A stretch of DNA of 42,868 nt from Arthrobacter sp. AFG20 (GTDB taxonomy: Bacteria > Actinomycetota > Actinomycetes > Actinomycetales > Micrococcaceae), in NCBI RefSeq assembly GCF_002892795.1, contig NZ_PJMC01000026.1:1-42868 (forward strand), given 5' to 3'. Numbering within the stretch: the stretch's first letter is position 1; every line of letters starts with the position of its first letter. Both the position numbers and the translations under genes were made by a program. Positions 16,198-25,067 of the stretch are shown one piece after another. The notes beneath the pieces were generated by a model. The model was not told where the DNA came from. It saw nothing but the letters and a program-made list of their open reading frames with translations, and did no database searches.

Positions 16198-18078
16198 TCA
16201 CTCTCTCGGTGCCAGCACAGTGCGGAGGGCGTCGAGTACGGCCGGGTCTTCGATCGTGGATGGCACGGGCTCGCTGTTCCCGTCCGCTATAGCGCGCATG
16301 GACTTGCGCAGAATCTTCCCGGAGCGGGTCTTGGGTAGGCCGTCGACGATGGTGACCTCCTTGAGCGCGGCGACTGGCCCGATGTCGCGCCGCACAGCCT
16401 TTACCAGTTCCTCTTCCAGCACGCCGGGGACAACGTTCACGCCGGCTTTGAGGACCACGAAGCCCTTTGGTACCTGACCTTTGAGCGAGTCCCGCACCCC
16501 AATGACAGCGCACTCGGCAACCGCAGGGTGCGCGGCGAGCACCGCTTCCATCGAACCGGTGGAAAGGCGGTGCCCAGCCACATTGATCACGTCATCGCTG
16601 CGGCCCATCACGAACAGGTAGCCGTCTTCGTCGAAAAAGCCGCCGTCACCAGTGGCGTAGTAGCCCGGGAACTGCGAGAGATAGGACTGCACGTAGCGCT
16701 CGTCGTCGCGCCAGAGGGTCGTGAGGGTGCCCGGGGGGAGAGGAAGCTTGATGCAAATGTTGGCCTCAGATCCCTGGGGGACAGGCTCGCCGTCCGGCCC
16801 CAGAACGGCGACGTCGAATCCGGGCATGGGCACCGTAGGGGAACCGGGCTTAATCGGCATCGGCTGAAGGCCCCGGGGGTTGGCAGCTATCGCCCATCCG
16901 GTCTCGGTTTGCCACCAGTGGTCCACGACCGGGACCCCAAGCCTTTCGACAGCCCAGTGGTAGGTTTCGGGGTCGAGCCTCTCCCCGGCGAGGAACAGGG
17001 TTCGCAGTGATGACAGGTCGTACTTGGCCAGCTCCGTCGCTTGGGGATCCACGCGCTTGATAGCCCGGATAGCGGTTGGAGCGGTAAACAGTGCATTGAC
17101 ACGGTGCCGGGAAATCACCCGCCAGAACGCTCCCGCATCGGGCGTCCCCACAGGTTTGCCCTCGTAAACCACGGTGGTGGCACCAACCAGCAGTGGCGCA
17201 TAGGTAATGTAGGAGTGGCCCACAACCCAGCCGACGTCCGAGGCCGCCCACCACACGTCCCCTGGGCCGAAGCCGTAGATGTTGGTCATGCTCCAGGCAA
17301 GGGCGACGGCGTGACCACCATTATCACGGACGACGCCTTTGGGCTTGCCGGTGGTACCGGAGGTGTAGAGCAGGTACAGAGGGTCAGCGGCTGCCACATC
17401 CACGCAGTCTGCGGGTTCGGCCTTCTGCATGAGTTCATCCCAGTCGTGGTCACGGGGGCCAAGCTGGGCGCGCGCCTGGTCGCGCTGCAGCACAACAACG
17501 GCACTTGGCGGCGCAGGAGCCAACTTAATGGCAGCGTCCACCATGGGCTTGTATTCGACTACCCGGCTGGGCTCGATGCCGCATGAAGCGCAGACCAGCA
17601 CTTTCGGTTCGGCGTCGGCAATTCGGGCGGCCAACTCCTTCGGGGCGAAACCTCCGAAGACTACTGAGTGCACCGCCCCGAGTCGCGCGCAGGCGAGCAT
17701 CGCGACTACAGCCTCGGGCACCATGGGCATGTAAATGACCACCCGGTCGCCTGCTTCGACACCTAAACCCCTTAGCACCCCGGCGAAGCGCGCCACCTCG
17801 TCGCGGAGTTGGCTGTAGGTGAACTGGGAGGACGAGCCCGTTACGGGTGACTCGTAGATCAGCGCTTGCCGGTCTCCGTGGCCCGCCTCAATATGGCGGT
17901 CAAGGGCGTTGTAACAGGTGTTGAGCCGGCCATCAGGGAACCACCGGTAGAAAGGGGGGCGGCTGTCGTCCAGAGCGTGCTGCGGCGGCCGGGACCAGGA
18001 GACAGCGCCGGCGGCGGCAAGCCAAAACCGGTCAGGGTCATTCAGGCTCTCGGCGTAGACTTTCGGGTACGCTACCAT
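16198..18078 (-). CDS. prpE: Propionyl-CoA synthetase
   Basis: A 626-residue acyl-CoA synthetase that activates propionate with ATP and CoA. ATG 18078 follows AAAGGAGAG. The adenylation motif YTSGTTGKPKG is followed by RDNGGHAVALAWSM, a stretch characteristic of PrpE rather than acetyl-CoA synthetase. HWWQTETGW and the C-terminal PKTRSGKILR (the lysine regulated by acetylation in this family) are present. Its product would feed the methylcitrate genes at 32-36 kb, although the two are 14 kb apart. It releases AMP, which the adenylate kinase of the prp operon could recycle. Confidence 0.9.
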   Translation of the reverse strand: MVAYPKVYAESLNDPDRFWLAAAGAVSWSRPPQHALDDSRPPFYRWFPDGRLNTCYNALDRHIEAGHGDRQALIYESPVTGSSSQFTYSQLRDEVARFAGVLRGLGVEAGDRVVIYMPMVPEAVVAMLACARLGAVHSVVFGGFAPKELAARIADAEPKVLVCASCGIEPSRVVEYKPMVDAAIKLAPAPPSAVVVLQRDQARAQLGPRDHDWDELMQKAEPADCVDVAAADPLYLLYTSGTTGKPKGVVRDNGGHAVALAWSMTNIYGFGPGDVWWAASDVGWVVGHSYITYAPLLVGATTVVYEGKPVGTPDAGAFWRVISRHRVNALFTAPTAIRAIKRVDPQATELAKYDLSSLRTLFLAGERLDPETYHWAVERLGVPVVDHWWQTETGWAIAANPRGLQPMPIKPGSPTVPMPGFDVAVLGPDGEPVPQGSEANICIKLPLPPGTLTTLWRDDERYVQSYLSQFPGYYATGDGGFFDEDGYLFVMGRSDDVINVAGHRLSTGSMEAVLAAHPAVAECAVIGVRDSLKGQVPKGFVVLKAGVNVVPGVLEEELVKAVRRDIGPVAALKEVTIVDGLPKTRSGKILRKSMRAIADGNSEPVPSTIEDPAVLDALRTVLAPRE

Positions 18079-18259
18079 TTCGTCTCTCCTTTGAGGCTTG
18101 CGCCCGGCTGCCGGGCATGCTTTGTGATGAGGCCGGTTATTGCCGGTCCTTGCCGGTCCGTCTGAGGGCACGGCGGCATGAGGCAGACGCTTCAGGGCGC
18201 GCCACAGCGCATCGAACGCCCGGCAACCGGCTCGTCGAATGGACTTTCAGATGATGTGT

Positions 18260-19000
18260 CTAATCCGCCGGTGGGCGCTGGAATTCGTAACTGACTTTCA
18301 TCTTGTCGCCCCGATATAGGTTGTGGCAGTACTCGAAGGGGGCACCGGACTCGTCGTAATTCGTCTCTTCCATCTGCAGCAGCGTGAATCCCGGCTTGAC
18401 CTGGAGCAAATGCGCATCGCCCTCGCTGGCCAATGCCGTTTCGACGCCCGTGACAATACGGTCGCTCCGCAGCCCGTACTCCGCCTTGAGAACGTCTCGT
18501 AATTGGACGGCCTCGAGATTCTTCCTATCCAAGTCGGGGCAGAGACTCGCGGGGATGTACGAAAGGTGGATGCTCAAAGGCTCGCCGTTAACTGTGCGGA
18601 GCCGTTCAACACGGAACACCACTTCACCCGGGCCAAGATTGAGTTCCTTCCGGATGCGCCCGGGCGCTTCGAGCCTCGACACGCTCAGCACCTGGACCTT
18701 GCTGGGGACGCCCATCTCATCGAGCTGCTGCTGGATTCCCACCATGAGGTGCGGCCGGTTGGCGATCTTCGGCTCCGCGACGAAGGTGCCCTTCCCTGGG
18801 ACGCGGTACACCAGGCCTTGCTGCATCAGCCGCGTGATGACGGCCCGGACTGTCATCCTGCTCAGGCCGTATTTGACGCTGAACTCATTCTCGGAAGGGA
18901 TCTTGGTGTTGGGTTTGCACTCCTCGTTAGCGATCTGGTCCTTGATCGCCTCCTCCAACTGGACGTGCAGCGGGGTGGGGCTCAATCGGTCCAACAACAC
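18260..19000 (-). CDS. HutC-type GntR transcription regulator
   Basis: A 246-residue regulator. GTG 19000 is chosen because TAGGAGA lies just upstream and a longer start would place the operator inside the gene. The winged helix-turn-helix (about residues 1-75) contains PLHVQLEEAIKDQI, IPSENEF and LSRMTVRAVI. A UTRA effector domain (about 90-240) includes RVERLRTVNGEPLSI and the end segment FEYCHNLYRGDKMKVSYEF. HutC-group proteins bind sites such as CTTGTATGTACAAG. The almost identical CCTGTATGTACAGG lies 26 bases upstream, so it probably represses itself, the flavoenzyme gene and the deoC-like operon. The effector is likely a sugar phosphate (inference). Confidence 0.9.
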   Translation of the reverse strand: MLLDRLSPTPLHVQLEEAIKDQIANEECKPNTKIPSENEFSVKYGLSRMTVRAVITRLMQQGLVYRVPGKGTFVAEPKIANRPHLMVGIQQQLDEMGVPSKVQVLSVSRLEAPGRIRKELNLGPGEVVFRVERLRTVNGEPLSIHLSYIPASLCPDLDRKNLEAVQLRDVLKAEYGLRSDRIVTGVETALASEGDAHLLQVKPGFTLLQMEETNYDESGAPFEYCHNLYRGDKMKVSYEFQRPPAD

Positions 19001-19025
19001 TTGATCTCCTAACCCAAGATGCCAA

Positions 19026-19039
19026 CCTGTATGTACAGG
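19026..19039. promoter_or_regulatory. HutC-type operator, autoregulatory
   Basis: CCTGTATGTACAGG is a palindrome with perfect six-base arms around a central TG. It lies 26 bases upstream of the regulator start. It is the best-symmetry member of a set that recurs at 20397 and 20645. Confidence 0.8.
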
Positions 19040-19235
19040 ATAGCCTAGCGAAACCCCGGTCAGGGAGCGGTCAGCCTCGCTCAGCATAGCGGGGACCCAT
19101 GCTGAGCGAGACCTGGGCGGCCGCCTCCGCCGGGGGGCGATCCCGAGAGTTCTGTCTCGATATCAGGTGTAATGAACAAGGGGTCACTCCCGGTGTGAGG
19201 GCACTAGGCCGGAGGGGCGTTATCGAGGCAGGGAC

Positions 19236-20333
19236 TTATTCGGCCGGGATGAGGTCGAACCGGGCACGGGTGTACTGGGGCGGGTAGGGGATTTCGGTCG
19301 CATCCAACCCCAGTTCGAAGGCTGCGCGCAGCGGCCACGCCGCTTCGCGTAGTGCCACGCGGGCAAGGAAGACAACATCGGATTCACCGCTGATCAGAAT
19401 CTTTTCGGCTTCCTTGGGTTCGAGAATCAACCCGACTGCCGCGGTGAGGATCGTGTTGTCGCTGCGGATCTTCGCCGCCAGGGGCACTTGATAATTGCGG
19501 GTGGCAGGAATCTTGGCCGGCGCGATGCTGCCGCTGGAGACGTCGATCAGATCCACCCCGATGCGCTGGAGCAACCCGGCGAAGCGGCTGGTCTGTTCGA
19601 CATCCCAGCCGCCTTCGATCCAGTCCGTTGCTGAAACCCGCACGAAAAGAGGTTTGTCCTGCGGCCAGACGGCCCGCACAGCCTTGATCACCTCCAATGG
19701 GAAGCGCACGCGATTCTCGAACGAACCGCCATACTCGTCGGCGCGGTCGTTGGCCAGCGGTGAAAGGAACTCGTGGAGCAAGTAACCATGGGCAGCATGG
19801 ACCTCGACCACATCGGCTCCGACGCGGTCAGCGCGTCCGGCCGCTGCGGTGAACGCGTCAATGACATCGTCCATATCCCCGCGGGTCATGGCGCGAGGGG
19901 CACGGTATCCCTCATGCGCGATAGTGGAGGGGCCGAGGGTCTGCCACCCTCCATCCTCGATCGCGATACACCCCTTGGGCTCTCCGGGAAAGCCACGGTA
20001 GGTTGATGCCTTGCGGCCGGCGTGCCCCAATTGGAAGCCGAAAGCGGCACCCTGATCATGAACGAACTTCACGATGTGCGCCCAGGCCTCGGCCTGTTCG
20101 TCGTTCCACAGCCCGGCGTCCTGCGGGGTAATCCGCCCGTCTTTGGTGACGGCAACCGCCTCGGACATGATCAACCCGAACCCACCCTGAGCCCGGGCAC
20201 CCAGGTGGGTCAGATGCCAATCGTTCGGCATTCCATCCTCCGCGTTGCACGAGTACATGCACATGGGGGAAAGCCAAGCCCTGTTTCGGATAGTTAGCTC
20301 GCGAATGGCGATGGGCTCGAAAAGCAGTGGCAC
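19236..20333 (-). CDS. Old Yellow Enzyme-family NADH:flavin oxidoreductase
   Basis: A 365-residue FMN-dependent ene-reductase of the YqjM-like group. GTG 20333 follows AAGGAGA. The N-terminal SPMCMYS holds the FMN-tuning cysteine. GHAGRKAS and the long VHAAHGYLLHEFLSPLANDR segment supply FMN and substrate contacts, and YGGSFENRVRF follows. It would reduce an activated C=C bond with NAD(P)H. A HutC-type operator lies 64 bases upstream, and it diverges from the deoC-like operon that carries the mirror site. Why an ene-reductase belongs to a sugar-type regulon is unclear. Confidence 0.9.
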   Translation of the reverse strand: MPLLFEPIAIRELTIRNRAWLSPMCMYSCNAEDGMPNDWHLTHLGARAQGGFGLIMSEAVAVTKDGRITPQDAGLWNDEQAEAWAHIVKFVHDQGAAFGFQLGHAGRKASTYRGFPGEPKGCIAIEDGGWQTLGPSTIAHEGYRAPRAMTRGDMDDVIDAFTAAAGRADRVGADVVEVHAAHGYLLHEFLSPLANDRADEYGGSFENRVRFPLEVIKAVRAVWPQDKPLFVRVSATDWIEGGWDVEQTSRFAGLLQRIGVDLIDVSSGSIAPAKIPATRNYQVPLAAKIRSDNTILTAAVGLILEPKEAEKILISGESDVVFLARVALREAAWPLRAAFELGLDATEIPYPPQYTRARFDLIPAE

Positions 20334-20396
20334 TGTCAGTCTCCTTGTTTTCAGATACAGCGGCTGATGCGCTACACCCGCATGGCGGGGAATAAT

Positions 20397-20410
20397 CCTG
20401 TATATACCGG
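20397..20410 (-). promoter_or_regulatory. HutC-type operator before the Old Yellow Enzyme gene
   Basis: CCTGTATATACCGG is the exact reverse complement of the site at 20645-20658. It lies 64 bases before the flavoenzyme start. The 409-base divergent region 20334-20742 contains both sites and no gene. Confidence 0.75.
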
Positions 20411-20644
20411 TTGAATCTAAGGGCGCAGCCATAGGCATGTCAACCCCCTACCCGTAAACACGCAGGGGAAGGTTTGGCCGGCAGCTTGCACGCGTGGCGC
20501 TCTGCCCTGCTGCCAGCAGTAGCCTTAAACGGGGGGCTCGAAGGTTTCTCCAAGGCGGATCAGCCCGCTGAAGCGAGGCAACTTGGAATCAGTCCTTGAC
20601 CGTGGCCTGAGTCACTAGTATCGTCTCGTATCAGCTCGTAAGTC

Positions 20645-20658
20645 CCGGTATATACAGG
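20645..20658 (+). promoter_or_regulatory. HutC-type operator before the deoC-like operon
   Basis: CCGGTATATACAGG lies 85 bases upstream of the first gene of the operon. It differs from the autoregulatory site mainly in one arm base. The pair with 20397 is 248 bases apart. Confidence 0.75.
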
Positions 20659-20742
20659 CTAACCTGGCCGGGCCGACGACTTACTCAGTCTCAAGCGCCT
20701 TTGGCGCAGACTGCCCCTAAATTCTCAAGGAGCGAAACCACC

Positions 20743-21468
20743 ATGATAAAGATCCGTGGCAAGGAAATCACCGCACAGTCTTTCGCACGCATGCTCGACA
20801 TCTCGCTCGTGCACCCCGACACCACCCTCGCTTCCATAAAGGACCTCGTCTCGTTGTGCCTCGAGTACAACGTGAACGCCTGCTGCGTGAACCCGAACTA
20901 CCTTGACTACATCGTCTCCGAGCTCAAGGGCACGAACACGAAAGCCAACGTCGTCACCGACTACCCCTTTGGCACGAGCACCCTGCCGGTGAAGGTGGCC
21001 GCTGTGCAGGACGCCGTGCGCCGGGGCGCCCAGCTCATTGACCCGGTAGTTGAATTCGGGGCCCTCAAGAACGGCGAATACGCCAAGGTCACCAAAGAGG
21101 TCACCGAGCTCGTCAAGGCAGCCGAGGGCCTGGAAACGCGGTTCATTGTTGAGGTTTCCTACCTGACTCCGGATGAGATCGTCGCGGCTTGTAACGCGGT
21201 GGTCGAGGGCGGCGGAAACTATGTCAAGACCTCGACCGGTCGGGAAGGCGGACCGGACATGTCAACCATGAAGCTGATGAAGGACACCCTTGAGGGGACT
21301 GGTGTCAAGATCAAACTTGCCGGCACGGGACGCTTCTGGACAACGGGTGTTGCGTTGGGCGCCATTGCCGCTGGTGCGGACATCATCGGTACCCGCGCAG
21401 GAGACCAGATCATCCGCGAGCTCCCGCTGTTTGAAGAAGTATTCTCACAAGTCGAAATCACCAAGTGA
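20743..21468 (+). CDS. DeoC-family aldolase (deoxyribose-phosphate aldolase-like)
   Basis: A 241-residue class I TIM-barrel aldolase. ATG 20743 follows AAGGAGCG. The Schiff-base lysine (Lys162, in YVKTSTG) and the second lysine (Lys191, in KIKLAG) are visible, and Asp100 in LIDPVVEFGALK matches the proton-relay Asp. The family reaction splits 2-deoxyribose-5-phosphate into glyceraldehyde-3-phosphate and acetaldehyde. The operon lacks deoA, deoB or deoD and a phosphopentomutase, so nucleoside salvage is unlikely. An aldehyde dehydrogenase with DUF779 at the end of the operon could remove the released aldehyde. The true substrate is probably a different deoxy or branched sugar phosphate (inference). 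Confidence 0.88.
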   Translation: MIKIRGKEITAQSFARMLDISLVHPDTTLASIKDLVSLCLEYNVNACCVNPNYLDYIVSELKGTNTKANVVTDYPFGTSTLPVKVAAVQDAVRRGAQLIDPVVEFGALKNGEYAKVTKEVTELVKAAEGLETRFIVEVSYLTPDEIVAACNAVVEGGGNYVKTSTGREGGPDMSTMKLMKDTLEGTGVKIKLAGTGRFWTTGVALGAIAAGADIIGTRAGDQIIRELPLFEEVFSQVEITK

Positions 21469-21523
21469 CGTTCATCCGAACACGCAAAGACACCAGCAAG
21501 GCTTGACGAGAGGACCGCACAAA

Positions 21524-22288
21524 ATGAAGAGTGAACGCTTGAAGGGCGACGTCGCCGTAGTTACCGGCGCCGCATCCGGAATTGACCGGGCCGTAGCCTT
21601 GGAATTGGCCAGGCACGGCGCGGTGGTTGCCTGCGCCGACCTGAACGCAGAAGGAAACGCGCTTACGGTCAAAGAGATCGTGGAAGCCGGCGGCGAAGCC
21701 TTTCCCGTACACATCGACATCAGTGACTCGGCGTCCGTCAAACAGGCTTTCGCCGACGTCTACGAAAAGACCGGCAAAATCAGCATTCTGATCAACGGCG
21801 CCGCCATCGCGCGTTTTACCCAGCTCCCGGAATGCACGGACGAGGAGTGGGACCTGGTTATGAACATTAACCTCACCGGCGCCTTTCGTTGCCTGCGCGA
21901 GGCGTACCCCTACATGAAGGAATCGGGGGGGCGTGTGGTACAGATTTCATCCACGTCCGGCAAAAGCGGCGGCAGCTGGGCCGGGGCACACTACGTCGCT
22001 TCCAAGGCCGGCCTGATCGGTCTGACCAAGTACGCGGCCGGCTACTTCGCCAAGGACGGCATCCGGGTTAACGCCATCTGCCCCGGCGCCACCGAAACCC
22101 CGCTCACCGACCAGGGTGAATCTACAGAAGCCACCATCGCTGCAATGGTCAGCAACGTGCCCCTGGGCCGCATCGCCCAGCCCGAAGACGTTGCCGGCGC
22201 CGTCATGTACCTCGTCTCGGAGGAAAGCTCCTACGTCACAGGCATCACCGTGGACGTAGCCGGCGGCCGCTACATGTACAACAACTAG
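21524..22288 (+). CDS. Short-chain dehydrogenase/reductase with Asp in the glycine motif
   Basis: A 254-residue classical SDR, probably oxidising a polyol or sugar hydroxyl with NAD(P). ATG 21524 follows GAGAGGA. The nucleotide motif reads TGAASGID (residues 14-21), so the last glycine of TGxxxGxG is Asp21 (GAC at 21584-21586). The acidic residue in CADLNAEG suggests NAD preference. NINLTGAF, the catalytic Ser in VQISSTS and the catalytic Tyr and Lys in YVASK are intact. The C-terminus VTGITVDVAGGRYMYNN is typical of sugar-alcohol SDRs. It is the second gene of the HutC-controlled operon, before the kinase. The Gly to Asp change may lower activity or alter cofactor binding. Confidence 0.9.
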   Translation: MKSERLKGDVAVVTGAASGIDRAVALELARHGAVVACADLNAEGNALTVKEIVEAGGEAFPVHIDISDSASVKQAFADVYEKTGKISILINGAAIARFTQLPECTDEEWDLVMNINLTGAFRCLREAYPYMKESGGRVVQISSTSGKSGGSWAGAHYVASKAGLIGLTKYAAGYFAKDGIRVNAICPGATETPLTDQGESTEATIAAMVSNVPLGRIAQPEDVAGAVMYLVSEESSYVTGITVDVAGGRYMYNN

Positions 22289-22351
22289 CACGAGCAACAA
22301 CGAGCACTAGCACCACTCAGCAGCGTCGCCGAATTCAAGGAGGAATTCTAG

Positions 22352-23914
22352 GTGGAAGCACAAAAGTATGTCATCGGGATCGACGTGGGCACTACGGGGT
22401 GCCGTACGGTGATCTTCGATCTGAAAGGCAACGAAATCGGCACCGGCTACCGGGAGAACCCCCTCCGGTACCCGCAGCCTGGATGGGTTGAGTGCAGCCC
22501 ACAGGCGCTCATCGACAACTGCCTGGAATCAACCCAAGAAGCAATCCACAAGAGCGGCATCGACGCCCGTGAAATCGCCTCGGTGAGCTTTACGATGATG
22601 CGCTCCAGCTTCGTCATGCGCGACGCCGAGGGCGGCTTCGTACGCGACATCATCATGTGGCAGGACCTGCGCAACGCCGAAATGCTCCCGTGGATGGAGG
22701 AGCAGCTCGCAGAACACGATATGACGCCGGACGATCTGTACGACATCACCGGGTTCCCGCTCGGCCAAGTGTGGCCCTCGTCGAAAATCTACTGGGTCAA
22801 AAAGCACTATCCCGAACAGTACGAGCGCACGGCAGTCATCCACAGCATTCACGCCCTGGTGATGAACGCTTACGGCGCCGAAGGCTACATCGATAACACC
22901 GACGACGCCGGCTGGTGGCAGATCGTCAACGCTGACACCTTCGAGTACGACGCCAAACTCGCAAAAATCTTCGGGGTCGATGTCGAGAAGTATTCAACCA
23001 GCGTGCCCTCCGGTTCGCACGTCGGCAAGGTCAGCAAAGAGGTCGCGGAGAAAACCGGCCTGGCTGAGGGCACACCGCTCGTGGTTGGCAGCGGAGACCA
23101 GCAATGCGCCGCCATAGGTCTGGGCAACATCAGTGAGGGAATGGCCTCTATCGTGCTGGGCACCGCCGGGGTCATCGTCGCACAGTCATCCAAGCCCGTG
23201 CGCGATCCCAACCGCAAGGCCCATGTCATCGGTTCGGCCCTGCACAAATGGGAGATTGAAGGCCACGCCAGTGCCGCCGCTAGCAGCTTCAAGTGGATCC
23301 GCCAGACTTTCGGCCAGATGGAGATGTCGGCTCAGGAACTGACAGGCATCGACGGTTATGACCTGCTGACCCGGCAGGCTGCAAAGTCTCCTGCCGGCTC
23401 GAAAGGTCTGATCTTCGTCCCTTGGCTGGCCGGGGCTGCGTGCCCCCACTACGATTCCGACGCCCGCGGCGCGTTTGTCGGCATGACCTTCGGTCACAGC
23501 AAGTGCGATATCGTCCGAGCCGCGATGGAGGGCGTCTGCTACGAGATGCGGGCCATGATCGAGGCACTCGGCAAAGTAGGACTCCCGCCCTTTGAGGTCT
23601 TCAGGGTTTCCGGTGGTGCGGCCCGCTCCCCGTTGTGGAACCAAATGTCCGCAGATATCTACGGCAAGCCGGTAGAGATTGTCCGTGCCCCCGAAGCGAC
23701 CGCGCTGGGCGCCGCGATGATTGGCGCGGTCGGTGTCGGCCTTTTCCAGAATGTTGAAGAAGCCGTCGGCGAAATGGTGCACGTCACGGAGCGCTGGGAA
23801 CCGATCGAAGAGAACGTACGGATCTATAACGAGATGTACGCCATCTTCGACGAAACCTACCGGTGTTTGGCCCAAAACGTCTACCCTGCCCTCGCCAAGG
23901 CCCAGGGCTTCTGA
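22352..23914 (+). CDS. FGGY-family carbohydrate kinase
   Basis: A 520-residue sugar kinase of the FGGY family (xylulokinase, erythritol kinase and LsrK relatives). GTG 22352 follows a strong AAGGAGGA. The phosphate-binding loop IGIDVGTTGCRTVIFD opens the N-terminal domain, WQDLRNAE sits in the sugar pocket region, GSGDQQCAAIGLG and LGTAGVIV mark the second domain, and VSGGAARSPLWNQ with EATALGAAM form the ATP site. It would phosphorylate the ketose made by the SDR. The substrate cannot be assigned; a tetrulose or pentulose is most likely from context. Confidence 0.92.
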   Translation: MEAQKYVIGIDVGTTGCRTVIFDLKGNEIGTGYRENPLRYPQPGWVECSPQALIDNCLESTQEAIHKSGIDAREIASVSFTMMRSSFVMRDAEGGFVRDIIMWQDLRNAEMLPWMEEQLAEHDMTPDDLYDITGFPLGQVWPSSKIYWVKKHYPEQYERTAVIHSIHALVMNAYGAEGYIDNTDDAGWWQIVNADTFEYDAKLAKIFGVDVEKYSTSVPSGSHVGKVSKEVAEKTGLAEGTPLVVGSGDQQCAAIGLGNISEGMASIVLGTAGVIVAQSSKPVRDPNRKAHVIGSALHKWEIEGHASAAASSFKWIRQTFGQMEMSAQELTGIDGYDLLTRQAAKSPAGSKGLIFVPWLAGAACPHYDSDARGAFVGMTFGHSKCDIVRAAMEGVCYEMRAMIEALGKVGLPPFEVFRVSGGAARSPLWNQMSADIYGKPVEIVRAPEATALGAAMIGAVGVGLFQNVEEAVGEMVHVTERWEPIEENVRIYNEMYAIFDETYRCLAQNVYPALAKAQGF

Positions 23915-23950
23915 CGCGGGGAACCGCATCTGAGAAAAGGCACATCAGCT

Positions 23951-25030
23951 ATGGAACTCATTATTATTGGTGCCGGAGTAGCCTTTTGCGCAGGCGCTTT
24001 CGCCGCGGCGATCGGCGCTGTGGGCGCAATCGCCCTCACTGGACTTTTTGCGCTCATTGCCCTCCTCGTTGCCCCGGGCCAGGGCCACGTCGACTTCCTC
24101 GGGATTTACGCTTTCGGTCTTTATCTCGGCCCGCACGTGTCATTCGGGCCGGCTGTCGCAGCAGCCGCATATGCGGGGCGGCGTGGATATCTTTCCCCGG
24201 ACGGCAAGGATATCCTTACCCCTCTGATCAGTGTCCATCACATCTCACCGATTGTTGTTGGTGGTTTGCTTGGCACCTTCGGCTATTTCCTGCAGTCCGG
24301 GTTGGCCCAGGTTTTCGGCCCCAAGGTTGACACCATTGCCTTGGCCGTTGTCCTGATTTGCCTGCTGGGCAAGGTCTTCGGCCGGCGCGGTCTGCGCGAA
24401 ATCTATGCCAAAACACCGTCAGAGGTTAAAGCCTTTGGAGGTAGGTACAGCTGGCGCAGCCCGATTGTCTGGCTGCCCTGGCAGTGCACCCCGCCGATGC
24501 TGACACTGGTTGGCATCATCGTCGGAGGCCTCGGCGGCTGGATAGCATGGGTTCTCCTGAAGGACCCGGCCACCGCTGGACTTGCCATCCTCCCTGCGTG
24601 GGCGATCGGTGTGGTTTCCTTCTTTTTCTTCATCTCCGGGTTGAAGATTCCCGTCACTCACCACGTCGGTATGGTCGCCGGCCTGGCTACCGTACAGAGC
24701 TATGCGGTAACTCAGAGCAGCGTGAGCATTTTGTGGGGCGTCGCTTTTGGAGTCGTGGCAGCCTTTGGTGCTGAGTTCCTCTCACGTGCCTTCAACACTT
24801 TTGGCCACGGTTTTGTCGACCCTCCCGCCATGATAATTCTCGTCGGTTCCGTACTTATCAGCGTCGCAATGGCCAGTACGTCTATTTTCCGGGACCTGTT
24901 TGTCCTTCCCGTGCTCATTGTCCTCGCTGCCATTGCTTACTCGATTTATACGCACATTAAACACAAGGCGTTCACCGACCGATTCGGCGTTGAACCAGTT
25001 GCGCCGGCGCCAGTTGCCAATATCGAGTAA
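23951..25030 (+). CDS. Unrecognised multi-pass membrane protein in a sugar catabolic operon (candidate transporter)
   Basis: A 359-residue integral membrane protein with about nine or ten hydrophobic segments. ATG 23951 follows GAAAAGG. It does not look like an MFS, ABC, PTS, TRAP or SSS component. Notable are two His-His motifs in similar settings, one in each half: SVHHISPIVVGG (about residue 93) and PVTHHVGMVAG (about 237), each followed by a hydrophobic helix. This hints at an internal duplication. A short charged C-terminal tail ends the protein. It lies between the kinase and the class II aldolase and is the only membrane protein of the operon, so it is the best candidate for uptake of the substrate. 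Function is inference. Confidence 0.8.
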   Translation: MELIIIGAGVAFCAGAFAAAIGAVGAIALTGLFALIALLVAPGQGHVDFLGIYAFGLYLGPHVSFGPAVAAAAYAGRRGYLSPDGKDILTPLISVHHISPIVVGGLLGTFGYFLQSGLAQVFGPKVDTIALAVVLICLLGKVFGRRGLREIYAKTPSEVKAFGGRYSWRSPIVWLPWQCTPPMLTLVGIIVGGLGGWIAWVLLKDPATAGLAILPAWAIGVVSFFFFISGLKIPVTHHVGMVAGLATVQSYAVTQSSVSILWGVAFGVVAAFGAEFLSRAFNTFGHGFVDPPAMIILVGSVLISVAMASTSIFRDLFVLPVLIVLAAIAYSIYTHIKHKAFTDRFGVEPVAPAPVANIE

Positions 25031-25067
25031 CCATTTCCCTCCTGCCTCGCCTTGAAAGGCCTTTCTC

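Noticed and set aside
20743..21468. Assignment of the DeoC-family gene to nucleoside salvage
   Set aside because: No nucleoside phosphorylase, phosphopentomutase or cytidine deaminase gene is nearby, and the operon partners point to polyol or ketose catabolism.
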